DNA of 64,000 nucleotides, taken from positions 124,001-188,000 of the forward strand of contig SCUS01000081.1 of assembly GCA_004297725.1 (NCBI GenBank). The letters run 5' to 3'. The position numbers were made by a program, and so were the translations under genes. The DNA is from Myxococcaceae bacterium (GTDB lineage Bacteria > Myxococcota_A > Polyangia > Polyangiales > Ga0077539). Within the stretch, counting starts at the first letter, position 1; each line of letters begins with the position of its first letter. Shown piece after piece: positions 53,398 to 61,686 of this stretch. The notes under the pieces were generated by a model. It saw only the letters and a list, made by a program, of their open reading frames with translations. It was not told the origin of the DNA and did not search any database.

Positions 53398-53535
53398 GCG
53401 CAGGGCCGTCGCGGAGACGTGCAGGGCACCTCGGAAGATGTGCAGGGCCGTCGCGCAGACGTACAGGGCGCCGCGGAAGGTGTGCAGGGCCCTCGCGGAG
53501 ACATGCAGAGGCGCCCGGAAGGTGTGCAGGGAGGC
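53398..53535. repeat. 21-bp tandem repeat array with alternating unit types
   Basis: Six full units of 21 bp start at 53398, 53419, 53440, 53461, 53482 and 53503, with a partial seventh at 53524. All begin near GTGCAGGG. Units at 53398, 53440 and 53482 end in variants of TCGCGGAGAC; those at 53419, 53461 and 53503 end in variants of CGGAAGGT, so the true period is 42 bp. It fills much of the 275-bp gap between the helical unknown gene and the dCTP deaminase gene. A short open frame crosses it on each strand but neither looks like a gene. Confidence 0.9.
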
Positions 53536-53605
53536 GCTGCCAGGAGCGCACGAACTGACTGAAATTCCCGGTGAACGGCCGTCGTATGGGAGGGTCGGCG
53601 GGACA

Positions 53606-54757
53606 ATGACCCACCGCGGCGGAGTTCTCCCATCCCAGTGGATCCGCAAGGCGCTCTCCGACGGCACGCTCTCGGCGCTTCGTCCGGTGGAGCCGTCGCA
53701 GATCCAGCCCAACAGCATCGACCTCCGCATCGGACGCAGCGGCACCCGGGTGCAGTGCAGCTTCCTTCCGGGCCGCGAGGGCGTGGCGAGCCGGCTACGC
53801 CGCTTCGGGATCTACCCCGTCGACGCGGGCCCCGACGGGGTCGTGCTGGAGCGCAACGCGGTCTATCTCTTCCCCCTGCTGGAGTCGCTCAAGCTGCCGC
53901 CGGGCGTGCGCGCGAGGGCCAACCCCAAGAGCAGCACCGGGCGCCTCGACATCTTCTGCCGCCTGGTCACCGAGCACGGGACCTCCTTCGACGACATCCC
54001 CGAGGGCTTCGCCGGGCAGCTCTTCCTGGAGGTGGTCCCGCGATCGTTTCCGATCAGGGTGAGGGAGGGCGACAGCCTCGCGCAGCTCCGCTTCGTGGTG
54101 GGCGACCCGACGCTCGACGACGACGAGACCCGCGCGCTCATGGCCAGGGAGCCCATCATCGTGGCCCCGGAGAAGCTGCCCGAGGGACACGCGGGGCTGC
54201 GCGTGGAGGACGGGGTGTTCATGTCCGTCAACCTCAGCTCCGAAGGGGCCGTGGGCTACCGCGCCCGGCGCAACACGGGGGCCATCGACCTGCGAGGGCG
54301 GCACCCGGTGGGGCAGTTCTGGGAGCCCATCTCGCACAGCCCGGACGAGCCGCTGCTGCTCGAGCCCGACGAGTTCTACATCCTGCGCTCCAACGAGCTG
54401 GTGCGGCTGCCCCCGTCGGTGTGCGCGGAGATGGTCCCCTTCGACGCCGGGGCGGGCGAGGTGCGAACCCACTACGCGGGCTTCTTCGACTCGGGCTTCG
54501 GCTACGTCTCCGCAGACGACCGCGGGGTCGCCGCGGCGGCGGTGGTGCTGGAGGTGCGAGGCCGCGACGTGCCCTTCCACGTCGACGAGGGCAACCATCT
54601 CTTCCGGGTGATCCTGCTGCGCAACAGCGAGGCGCCGGACGACCTCTACGGCCGGGGGCCGGGCTCGCACTACCAGGGCCAGCGGCTGCGGCTGAGCAAG
54701 CAGTTCCTGCCCGAGGACGGTGACCCCGAGTCGCAGCTGCCGCTGCGCTTCCGCTGA
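53606..54757 (+). CDS. dcd: Two-domain 2'-deoxycytidine 5'-triphosphate deaminase
   Basis: A 383-residue protein built of two dCTP-deaminase/dUTPase-like halves. The first half has SQIQPNSIDLRIG and RANPKSSTGRLDIFCRLV, the second GFFDSGFGYVSADD and the C-terminal LRNSEAPDDLYG with GSHYQGQRLRLSKQF. Such long Dcd proteins of about 370 residues make dUTP from dCTP as a step to dTTP. ATG 53606 is chosen; the open frame upstream only covers the tandem repeat. The gene stands alone, 204 bp before topoisomerase VI. Confidence 0.88.
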   Translation: MTHRGGVLPSQWIRKALSDGTLSALRPVEPSQIQPNSIDLRIGRSGTRVQCSFLPGREGVASRLRRFGIYPVDAGPDGVVLERNAVYLFPLLESLKLPPGVRARANPKSSTGRLDIFCRLVTEHGTSFDDIPEGFAGQLFLEVVPRSFPIRVREGDSLAQLRFVVGDPTLDDDETRALMAREPIIVAPEKLPEGHAGLRVEDGVFMSVNLSSEGAVGYRARRNTGAIDLRGRHPVGQFWEPISHSPDEPLLLEPDEFYILRSNELVRLPPSVCAEMVPFDAGAGEVRTHYAGFFDSGFGYVSADDRGVAAAAVVLEVRGRDVPFHVDEGNHLFRVILLRNSEAPDDLYGRGPGSHYQGQRLRLSKQFLPEDGDPESQLPLRFR

Positions 54758-54863
54758 TCGGGCATGACTGACATTCCCTGTCCCCTTCGCAGTGGACTGG
54801 ATTTCTCGCAGATCGCGTGACAGACGACCGCTCCCCGCCAGCGTCGAGGGCCCGTCCGGGAAC

Positions 54864-54892
54864 TTGACGCATGTTCAGTGTGGCCGTACTCG
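54864..54892 (+). promoter_or_regulatory. Candidate promoter of the topoisomerase VI operon
   Basis: TTGACG at 54864-54869 and TACTCG at 54887-54892 are separated by 17 bp. The -35 matches five of six consensus bases; the -10 is weak. It is 70 bp upstream of the chosen topVIB start. The remainder of the 204-bp gap contains no terminator or repeat I recognise. Confidence 0.45.
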
Positions 54893-54961
54893 AATGGGCG
54901 TTCAACACGCCGGGATGACCCGTTGAATTCCATCAAGACACCCGACGGAGCGGCCGACCCC

Positions 54962-57016
54962 ATGACGACAGAAGCATTGATCCAGGACCCTGAGGCGCTG
55001 AAGCCCGCCGGCCGGCGCGCGAGCGCGGAGGCGATGGGCGCCAAGCAGCGCGACATCTCCGTCAGCGAGTTCTTCACCAAGAACCGTCACCTGCTGGGCT
55101 TCGACAACCCGGCCAAGGCGCTGCTCACGACCATCAAGGAGGCGGTCGACAACGCCCTCGACGCCTGCGAGGAGGCGGGCATCCTCCCGACGCTGGAGGT
55201 CTCCGTGGAGGAGGTCTCCGACGGCCGCTACCGGGTGCGCGTCGAGGACAACGGCCCCGGCATCGTGAAGGAGCAGATCCCCAAGATCTTCGCCAAGCTG
55301 CTGTACGGCTCGAAGTTTCACCGGCTGCGCCAGTCGCGAGGGCAGCAGGGCATCGGCATCAGCGCCGCGGGGATGTACGGCCACCTCACCACGGGCAAGC
55401 CGGTGGTGGTGGTGAGCAAGATCGGCAGGGGGCGTCCGGCGTGGCGCGTCGAGGTGCGCATCGACTCGCGCACCAACGAGCCCAAGCAGCTCAACGACAA
55501 GAACGACACCGTCACCTGGGAGAAGGACCACGGCACCTCGGTCGAGATCGAGCTGATGGGGCTCTATCGCGGCGGCCGCACCTCGGTCGACGCGTACCTG
55601 GAGCAGACCGTCGTCGCCAATCCGCACCTCGAGCTGACGTACAAGCCCCCGAAGGGCGCGCCGGTGCACTTCCCGAGGGTGAGCGATCTGCTCCCCCCGG
55701 AGGCGCAGGAGATCAAGCCGCACCCGCACGGGGTCGAGCTCGGGATGCTCATCAAGATCCTCCACGAGTCGGGCAAGCGGCACGTGGCGCAGACCCTGAT
55801 GGAGGAGTTCTCTCGGGTGACGCACGCGGTGGCCGAGGAGCTGTGCAAGCGCGCGGGCATCGACCCCAACGCCCTCGCGGCGCGGGTCGACGCGATGAAG
55901 ATCGAGGCGCTGCACGCGGCGATGGTGGCCTCCAACGCGGCGCTGCCGCCGATCAAGAAGTTCGCGTCGAAGGTCGCGCGCTCGGACGGCAACCTGCGCG
56001 AAGAGGTGATGGAGGAGGGCACCGGCTTCTCGACGCCGCTGGCCGACCTGGTGATCCGCAAGGCGGGCCTCGAGCCGACGCTGAAGGCGAAGGCCGTCAC
56101 TCCGATGATGGTGGAGAAGCTCTACCAGTCGCTCCACGAGTCGCAGGTGAAGATCCTGCCGCCGCCGGCCAACTGCATCGTCCCGGTGGGTGAGGCGCTG
56201 GTGATGGAGGGCCTGCGCCGACGCTTCAAGGGAGAGTTCTTCACCTCGCACACCCGCCCCCCGGCGGTGTATCGCGGCAACCCCTTCGTGGTCGAGGCGG
56301 GCGTGGCCTTTGGCGGAACCCTCTCCCGAGAAGACTCCGCGGACGTGCTGCGCTTCGCCAACCGGGTTCCGCTGCTCTACCAGCCGAGGGCCTGCGCCAT
56401 CCACGAGGCGGTGCTCAAGGTCGATTGGAAGTCCTATGGGCTCCAGCAGCGCAAGGGAGAGCTGCCGGTCGGGCCGCTGGCGATCTTCGTGCACCTGGCG
56501 AGCGTGTGGGTGCCCTTCACCAGCGAGGCCAAGGAGGCGGTCGCGCACTACGACGAGGTGGTGCGGGAGATCCGGCTGGCGCTGATGGAGTGCGGGCGCA
56601 AGCTCGGCACCTGGGTGAAGGCCCAGCAGGCCGAGCGCTGGGAGACGCAGCGAAAGACGCTGTTCGAGAAGTACATCGTGGAGCTGGCGGCCTCGATCCA
56701 CAGCATCACCAAGGTGTCTGAAGAGAGCGTCAAGAAGGACTTCGAGGCGGCGCTCCCCAACCACGTGCGCATCGCGCTCCCACCGGTGGAGGGCGGCGTC
56801 CCGAGCGCGGGCGGGGCCGTCGAAGCAGGGGGCGAGGAGATCCCCGCGGAGGCCGACGCGAGCGCGGCGGAGTCGACGGCTCCGGTGGAGGCGCGGCCCT
56901 CCGATCGCCCGCCGGAGATGTCCGATGACGGGGAGGGGAGTCCCTTCGAGGACGTGACGCCGGGCAACACCCGGCAGCTGGTGCTGAAGATGCGGCCGAA
57001 GTCGGGAAGGAAGTAG
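54962..57016 (+). CDS. top6B: DNA topoisomerase VI subunit B
   Basis: A 684-residue ATPase subunit of type IIB topoisomerase VI. The GHKL ATP site is clear: EAVDNALDACEEAG (E60, N64), VEDNGPGIVKEQIPKIFAKL (D96, G98, G100) and SRGQQGIGISAAGMYGH (G-rich lid). The helix-two-turn-helix region (about 300-390) and transducer domain with its switch Lys follow. A Glu/Ala/Pro-rich tail of about 65 residues ends the protein. Together with subunit A it passes one DNA duplex through another. ATG 54962 is chosen over a longer frame; MGAKQR at 25 is an alternative. Subunit A starts eight bases after its stop. Confidence 0.95.
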   Translation: MTTEALIQDPEALKPAGRRASAEAMGAKQRDISVSEFFTKNRHLLGFDNPAKALLTTIKEAVDNALDACEEAGILPTLEVSVEEVSDGRYRVRVEDNGPGIVKEQIPKIFAKLLYGSKFHRLRQSRGQQGIGISAAGMYGHLTTGKPVVVVSKIGRGRPAWRVEVRIDSRTNEPKQLNDKNDTVTWEKDHGTSVEIELMGLYRGGRTSVDAYLEQTVVANPHLELTYKPPKGAPVHFPRVSDLLPPEAQEIKPHPHGVELGMLIKILHESGKRHVAQTLMEEFSRVTHAVAEELCKRAGIDPNALAARVDAMKIEALHAAMVASNAALPPIKKFASKVARSDGNLREEVMEEGTGFSTPLADLVIRKAGLEPTLKAKAVTPMMVEKLYQSLHESQVKILPPPANCIVPVGEALVMEGLRRRFKGEFFTSHTRPPAVYRGNPFVVEAGVAFGGTLSREDSADVLRFANRVPLLYQPRACAIHEAVLKVDWKSYGLQQRKGELPVGPLAIFVHLASVWVPFTSEAKEAVAHYDEVVREIRLALMECGRKLGTWVKAQQAERWETQRKTLFEKYIVELAASIHSITKVSEESVKKDFEAALPNHVRIALPPVEGGVPSAGGAVEAGGEEIPAEADASAAESTAPVEARPSDRPPEMSDDGEGSPFEDVTPGNTRQLVLKMRPKSGRK

Positions 57017-57024
57017 GCAATCCA

Positions 57025-58215
57025 ATGGCGACAAGGAAGAAGACCCCCGCCGGGACGACGCCTGCGAACAAGGCCGTCTCCGAAGAGACCGCCACCGAGG
57101 CGCCCCGGGAGATCGGCGAGCGCGACCGGGTCACGCTGCAGAAGATCACCGACCTCGCGTTCAGCGCGCTGGCGGAGGTGCGAAGAGGGAAGAACCCCGC
57201 GCTGAGCATCCCGGTGCGGGCGCTCTCCAACGTGAGCTTCGATCAGGAGGCGGGCTTGATCCGCCTGGGGGAGTCGCGGCAGTCGCGCAACTTCTTCCAC
57301 CTGAAGCAGGCCAAGCTGTTCATGCAGACGTTCCTGATCGCGGAGCACTGCAAGAAGCTCATCGAGGCGGGGGCGACCACCTCCATTCGCGACATCTACT
57401 ACGGCGCCAAGCACTCGGTCGCTGGAACCAAGGAGAACACCTTCGAGGAGCAGGCCGAGAGCGACCCGATCATCGAAGACCTCGAGGTGACCATCGACGC
57501 GCTCCGCGAGGAGCTGCACCTGCGCGCGGAGAACCGCGGCGCCATGGTGGGTCCGATGACCATCCGAGACACGGGCGACACCATCGACCTGCGGCGCATG
57601 GGCTCCGGCGGCTGGAGCATCCCGAGCATCGTCGAGGACAATCGCATCGAGTTCATGAAGACCGAGGCGGAGTACATCCTCTTCATCGAGAAGGGCGCCG
57701 TGTGGGCGCGCCTCAACGAAGACCGCTTCTGGCAGAAGAACAACTGCATGCTGCTGCACGGCAGCGGCATGGCCGCCCGGGGCACGAGGAGGCTGCTGCG
57801 CCGCATGCACGAGGAGCTCAAGCTGCCGCTCTACGTGCTCACGGACAACGACCCGTGGGGCTTCTACATCTATTCGGTCATCAAGCAGGGGAGCATCAAC
57901 CTCGCGTACGAGTCGATGCGCATGGCGGTGCCGCAGGCGCGCTTCCTCGGGCTGATGAGCTCGGACGCGGAGAAGTTCAACCTCCAGGCCAACGTCTCCA
58001 TGGCTTTGAAGGACGAAGACAGCGCCCGCATCGAGCAGCTCATGCGCTACGACTGGTTCGCCTCGAAGCGCTGGCAGGAAGAGCTGGCGCTCATGAAGAA
58101 GACCCAGAAGAAGTACGAGCTCGAGGCCCTCTCCTCCCGAGGCATCCGCTTCATCACGGAGGAGTACATTCCTCAGAAACTGCGGGGCCGTCGGGGCGAT
58201 TCCTGGCTTGATTGA
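57025..58215 (+). CDS. top6A: DNA topoisomerase VI subunit A (Spo11-like)
   Basis: A 396-residue DNA-cleaving subunit homologous to Spo11. The 5Y-CAP domain has TSIRDIYYGAKH with catalytic Tyr at 126 by comparison with the Spo11 DIFY motif. The Toprim domain has the metal-binding Glu in FIEKGAVWARL (E222) and the Asp pair in TDNDPWGFYIY (D274, D276). The first 35 residues are a Lys/Thr/Ala-rich extension. It needs subunit B, encoded just upstream, for ATP-dependent strand passage. Length and motif order match the archaeal and plant enzymes, so it is likely active. Confidence 0.95.
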   Translation: MATRKKTPAGTTPANKAVSEETATEAPREIGERDRVTLQKITDLAFSALAEVRRGKNPALSIPVRALSNVSFDQEAGLIRLGESRQSRNFFHLKQAKLFMQTFLIAEHCKKLIEAGATTSIRDIYYGAKHSVAGTKENTFEEQAESDPIIEDLEVTIDALREELHLRAENRGAMVGPMTIRDTGDTIDLRRMGSGGWSIPSIVEDNRIEFMKTEAEYILFIEKGAVWARLNEDRFWQKNNCMLLHGSGMAARGTRRLLRRMHEELKLPLYVLTDNDPWGFYIYSVIKQGSINLAYESMRMAVPQARFLGLMSSDAEKFNLQANVSMALKDEDSARIEQLMRYDWFASKRWQEELALMKKTQKKYELEALSSRGIRFITEEYIPQKLRGRRGDSWLD

Positions 58216-58244
58216 AGACCGGCGTTCCGGTAATCCGGGGCGCC

Positions 58245-59045
58245 ATGTCTGAAGCCACACCTCCGTACACCGCGCTTTCCCTCGAGCTCGACGGCCCTGT
58301 CGCCGTCGTCACCCTCCAGCGTCCCGAGCGGATGAACGCGCTCTCCCGGGTGCTCCTCCAGGAGATCGGGACGGTGTTTCGCGCGCTCACCGCTGATCCC
58401 GCGGTGCGGGCGGTGGTGCTGACGGGCTCTGGGGAGAAGGCCTTCTGCGCGGGCGCCGACCTCAAGGAGCGCCAGGGCATGACCGAAGACGACGTGCGGG
58501 CGCTGCTGGGCCTGTATCGAGAGAGCTTCGGGGCCGTGGACGCGTGCCCGAAGCCCGTGGTGGCGGCGATACAGGGCGTGGCGCTGGGCGGAGGCTTCGA
58601 GCTGGCCCTGGCGTGCGACCTGCGCGTGGCCAGCGCGGGCGCCGTGGTGGGTCTCCCGGAGACCTCGCTGGCGATCATTCCCGGCGCGGGCGGCACCCAG
58701 CGGCTGCCCCGGCTGGTGGGCCCCGGGAGGGCGAAGGAGATGATCCTGCTGGCGAGGCGCTATGCGGCGCACGAGGCGCTGGCGCTGGGGCTGGTGACCG
58801 CCCTGGCGATGCCCGGAGAGACCGCGCTGGCGGCGGCGAAGCGCCTGGTGGCCCCGCTCGCGAGCGGCGCCCCGATCGCGCTCGCGGCGGCCATGGAGGC
58901 GGTCGACGGCGGCGCCGACCTCGACCTGGCCGAGGGCCTGCTGCTCGAGGCGCGCTGCTACGAGAAGACCCTGGTGTCGAGCGACCGCCGCGAGGCCCTT
59001 GCGGCCTTCAGCGAAGGGCGCAAGCCGGTCTACCGCGGCGAGTAG
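58245..59045 (+). CDS. Enoyl-CoA hydratase/isomerase
   Basis: A 266-residue crotonase-fold enzyme that would hydrate 2-enoyl-CoA. The oxyanion and CoA-binding part reads EKAFCAGADLKE, and both catalytic glutamates are present in GVALGGGFELALACD and VGLPETSLAIIPGAGGTQRL. The length is normal. ATG 58245 (MSEATPPY) is chosen because upstream residues add nothing typical. It is 29 bp after the topoisomerase VI operon in the same direction but probably independent. Likely in fatty-acid or branched-chain amino-acid breakdown; the exact substrate is unknown. Confidence 0.93.
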   Translation: MSEATPPYTALSLELDGPVAVVTLQRPERMNALSRVLLQEIGTVFRALTADPAVRAVVLTGSGEKAFCAGADLKERQGMTEDDVRALLGLYRESFGAVDACPKPVVAAIQGVALGGGFELALACDLRVASAGAVVGLPETSLAIIPGAGGTQRLPRLVGPGRAKEMILLARRYAAHEALALGLVTALAMPGETALAAAKRLVAPLASGAPIALAAAMEAVDGGADLDLAEGLLLEARCYEKTLVSSDRREALAAFSEGRKPVYRGE

Positions 59046-59146
59046 CCGTGATGTGAATGCCCCCGGTGGGGGGGCGTCTGAGGCGCCGCTCGCTCGTCGC
59101 CTCAAGCGGGTGGTCGTTTGAATCAGAGAGCGAGGGGAGTTGAGTC

Positions 59147-61612
59147 ATGAAGCTTCGACGAAGAACACTGGGGTCTGTTGGGCTGCTCGGGTGCATGGCC
59201 ATGACCTCGGTGGCGGTCGCGCAGCCGCGCACTCCGACGCCGCCGGTTCGTCCCGGCACGCCCGCTCGGCCGACCGCCGCGCCCGCGCGCCCCGCGCGCC
59301 CCGGGCAGCCGACGGGGCTCGCCGCGCAGGTCACGCCCGTGGCCGCTCCCGAGCCTCCGCCGCCGCCACCGCCACCCCCGCCGCCGCCGCCCCCGCCGCC
59401 GCCCTTCCGGGTGGCGATCACCTCGGGCATCAACGGTCAGTTCAGCCCGCTGGTCTGCGGCGACTCCCCGACGGCGCCGGCCTTCGCCACCATCGCTGGC
59501 CAGCTCGCGGCCGAGCCTGACACCCTGGCCTTCGACGCAGGCGACCTGCTCGGCCCCTCGGCGATCACCCGCCTCACGGTGCAGCACGACGTCGACGCCT
59601 TCACCGCGGCGATCGCGGCCAGCGGCATCCGGGTGATGGCCTTCGGCCACCGCGACCTCTCGGCCGATCGCGCGCCCATCGTCGCCGGGCTCCGCGCGCT
59701 GAGGGCGCGCAACCTCCGGCACGTGCTCTCCAACCTGCACTGCGACGCGACGCACCGCGAGCTCTGCGAGGTCGTCGAGGACGCCGACGACACGCCGGTG
59801 CTGGTCGACTCGCCCTCGGGCCGCGTGGCCGTCATCTCCATGGTCGACCCGTCGGCCCTGCCGCTGCTCGCCCGAGACCGCGCCGCCGGGCTGACGCTCG
59901 ATCCGCTCGACGAGGCGCTGCCCCGCGCGGTGACCGCGGCGCGCACCGCCGGCGCGGCGCACGTGATCGTGGTGATCGACCCGAGGGCCCGCCACGAGCT
60001 CGAGCAGGCGCTCACGCTGGCCGACCTCTTCGAGGCGGCCGAGGGCCCCGACGCGATCGTGGTCCATGACCTCCCCGCGGGCACCGGCTCCGTCCACACG
60101 GCGCGCTCGGGGGTGCCCATCGTCGCCACGCGACCGGGCAACGCCCTGGTGCTGGAGCCCGGCGCCGCCAGGGTGGCCCGCGCGGCGCGCGCCGGGACGG
60201 CCCCGGAGGGCGTCACCTCCTTCGTCAACTCGACGCGGCAGTGGCTCTGCACCACCTACTCGCAGCCGATGCCGGGCGGGCACCTCAGCGCCGACCTCAC
60301 GCGCGATCAGTTCGCGGGTCTGCTGCTCGACGTGCTCCGCGACCGCGCGGAGGCCGACGTGGCGATCATCAACCGCGGCGCCGTCCGGCAGCCGACCGGG
60401 CTCTTCCCGCTGCACGGCAACGTCACGGCGCTCACCATCGCCGCCGCGCTACCCTTCGAGGACTCGCTTCACGTCGCCCGGGTCACCGGCGCGGTGCTCA
60501 AGGCGCTGGCGACCTCGGCCCGCGCGGACGGCTTCTACCTCCGAGGCGTGAGCGACGACGGCACCAAGATCAACGGCCGGCTCATCGACGACGCGCAGCA
60601 GTACCGGATCATCACCACCGGCTTCGTCGCCACGGGCGGCGACGGCGGCGTGGGCGCCGGGGTGGAGTACCAGCGCTTCAACGCGCGCAGCCTGCAGGAC
60701 ACCTTCCTGGCGTGGCTCAACATCCCTCGCACGGGCGACATCACCGAGGCGCCCAGCGACCCGGCGGACCACACCCGCTGGAACTTCCGCTGGACCACGG
60801 ACGTCGGCTTCACCTCGACGACCATCGCCGCCAACCCCTTCGAGGGGACGGGCCTCCGGTACGACGTGCCGCAGCTCTCTCGCGCGCAGTCGAACAACCT
60901 CCGCATCGACTCGCTGGTGCGGGCCGACGCGGACAACCCCTACTTCACCTGGGACAACGGGCTGCGCCTGCAGTACGGCCGCGCCTCGGTGACCCCGTCG
61001 CCGACGATGGCCGCGCCGTCGCCCGCCACCGGGCCCTTCGACGAGAACCTCGACCTCATCTCGTACAACACCGCGTTCACGTGGCGGTGGTTCCGCGGTG
61101 ATCGGAAGTGGTTCCACCCGCTGCCGGTGGCGCTCGGATTCGTGGAGACCGAGATCGACGGCCCCCCGTCGCCCCGCAACCCGGACTACCACCACCTCAC
61201 GCTGCGCCCCACGGTCGGCGCGCGCTTCGAGCTCCTCGAGCGCATGACCCTCAACCTCACCGCCGGTATGAACTGGCAGGAGGCCCTCGCCCCGAGCCAG
61301 GTCGCCGGCTCGAAGGCCGAGTTCGCCATCGTCGGCTCGCTCGTGGCGCGCCCCGGCACCCTCTTCACCATCGGCGGCCGCAACATCGATGGCGGCTTCT
61401 CGGTGGAGTACACCCTCAGCGACCCGGGCAACTCCGACAGCCAGATCGTGCGCGCCTCGGGGCGCCTCTCGATCCCGCTCTTCCAGCCGCTGCAGCTCAC
61501 GCTCGGCTATGACCTCTTCGCCCGCACGGTCAACGGACAGGCCTGGGGCCTCGGTCACGACACGACCATCGGCCTGCGCATCGCCTTCTCCCGCTCGGTC
61601 CAGCTCTTCTAG
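59147..61612 (+). CDS. Exported 5'-nucleotidase-like (probably inactive) protein fused to a beta-rich C-terminal domain
   Basis: An 821-residue exported protein. Signal peptide LGCMAMTSVAVAQ is followed by a Pro/Ala/Arg linker and a run of about 17 prolines (residues 70-86). Residues 87-540 follow the UshA/5'-nucleotidase plan, with TLAFDAGDLLGPSA, RVMAFGHRDLS and, in the C-terminal half, ADVAIINRGAVRQPTG. However, the first motif reads ITSGINGQFSP instead of a D-x-H metal site, and GNH is replaced by GHR, so it is probably not an active metallophosphatase. Residues 550-821 are amphipathic strands (LRLQYGRASVTP, LNLTAGMNWQEA) ending in SRSVQLF, like an outer-membrane barrel. The ribosome site GAGGGGAG is good. 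Confidence 0.75.
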   Translation: MKLRRRTLGSVGLLGCMAMTSVAVAQPRTPTPPVRPGTPARPTAAPARPARPGQPTGLAAQVTPVAAPEPPPPPPPPPPPPPPPPPFRVAITSGINGQFSPLVCGDSPTAPAFATIAGQLAAEPDTLAFDAGDLLGPSAITRLTVQHDVDAFTAAIAASGIRVMAFGHRDLSADRAPIVAGLRALRARNLRHVLSNLHCDATHRELCEVVEDADDTPVLVDSPSGRVAVISMVDPSALPLLARDRAAGLTLDPLDEALPRAVTAARTAGAAHVIVVIDPRARHELEQALTLADLFEAAEGPDAIVVHDLPAGTGSVHTARSGVPIVATRPGNALVLEPGAARVARAARAGTAPEGVTSFVNSTRQWLCTTYSQPMPGGHLSADLTRDQFAGLLLDVLRDRAEADVAIINRGAVRQPTGLFPLHGNVTALTIAAALPFEDSLHVARVTGAVLKALATSARADGFYLRGVSDDGTKINGRLIDDAQQYRIITTGFVATGGDGGVGAGVEYQRFNARSLQDTFLAWLNIPRTGDITEAPSDPADHTRWNFRWTTDVGFTSTTIAANPFEGTGLRYDVPQLSRAQSNNLRIDSLVRADADNPYFTWDNGLRLQYGRASVTPSPTMAAPSPATGPFDENLDLISYNTAFTWRWFRGDRKWFHPLPVALGFVETEIDGPPSPRNPDYHHLTLRPTVGARFELLERMTLNLTAGMNWQEALAPSQVAGSKAEFAIVGSLVARPGTLFTIGGRNIDGGFSVEYTLSDPGNSDSQIVRASGRLSIPLFQPLQLTLGYDLFARTVNGQAWGLGHDTTIGLRIAFSRSVQLF

Positions 61613-61625
61613 CCATCACACCCCC

Positions 61626-61673
61626 CGGGGCGGCGCCCCGCCGCGACCCTTGCGGATCTCGCGAGGGTTGCGG
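61626..61673 (+). terminator. Two adjacent hairpins before the carboxylase gene
   Basis: Hairpin one is CGGGGC (61626-61631), loop GGC, GCCCCG (61635-61640). Hairpin two has a 14-bp stem with two G-U pairs (61641-61654 and 61660-61673) around the loop GATCT. No T-run follows, and the AGGG ribosome site of the next gene starts two bases later. They could terminate the upstream gene, stabilise an mRNA end or control translation of the carboxylase. Confidence 0.5.
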
Positions 61674-61686
61674 TAGGGCAAGCGCC

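Noticed and set aside
53398..53535. Possible CRISPR array
   Set aside because: Units are contiguous 21-bp tandem repeats without unique spacers, and there are no cas genes in the window.
53362..53562. A 66-codon frame with heptapeptide repeats over the tandem array
   Set aside because: No ribosome site, and the opposite strand shows an equally regular frame, so the pattern comes from the DNA repeat.
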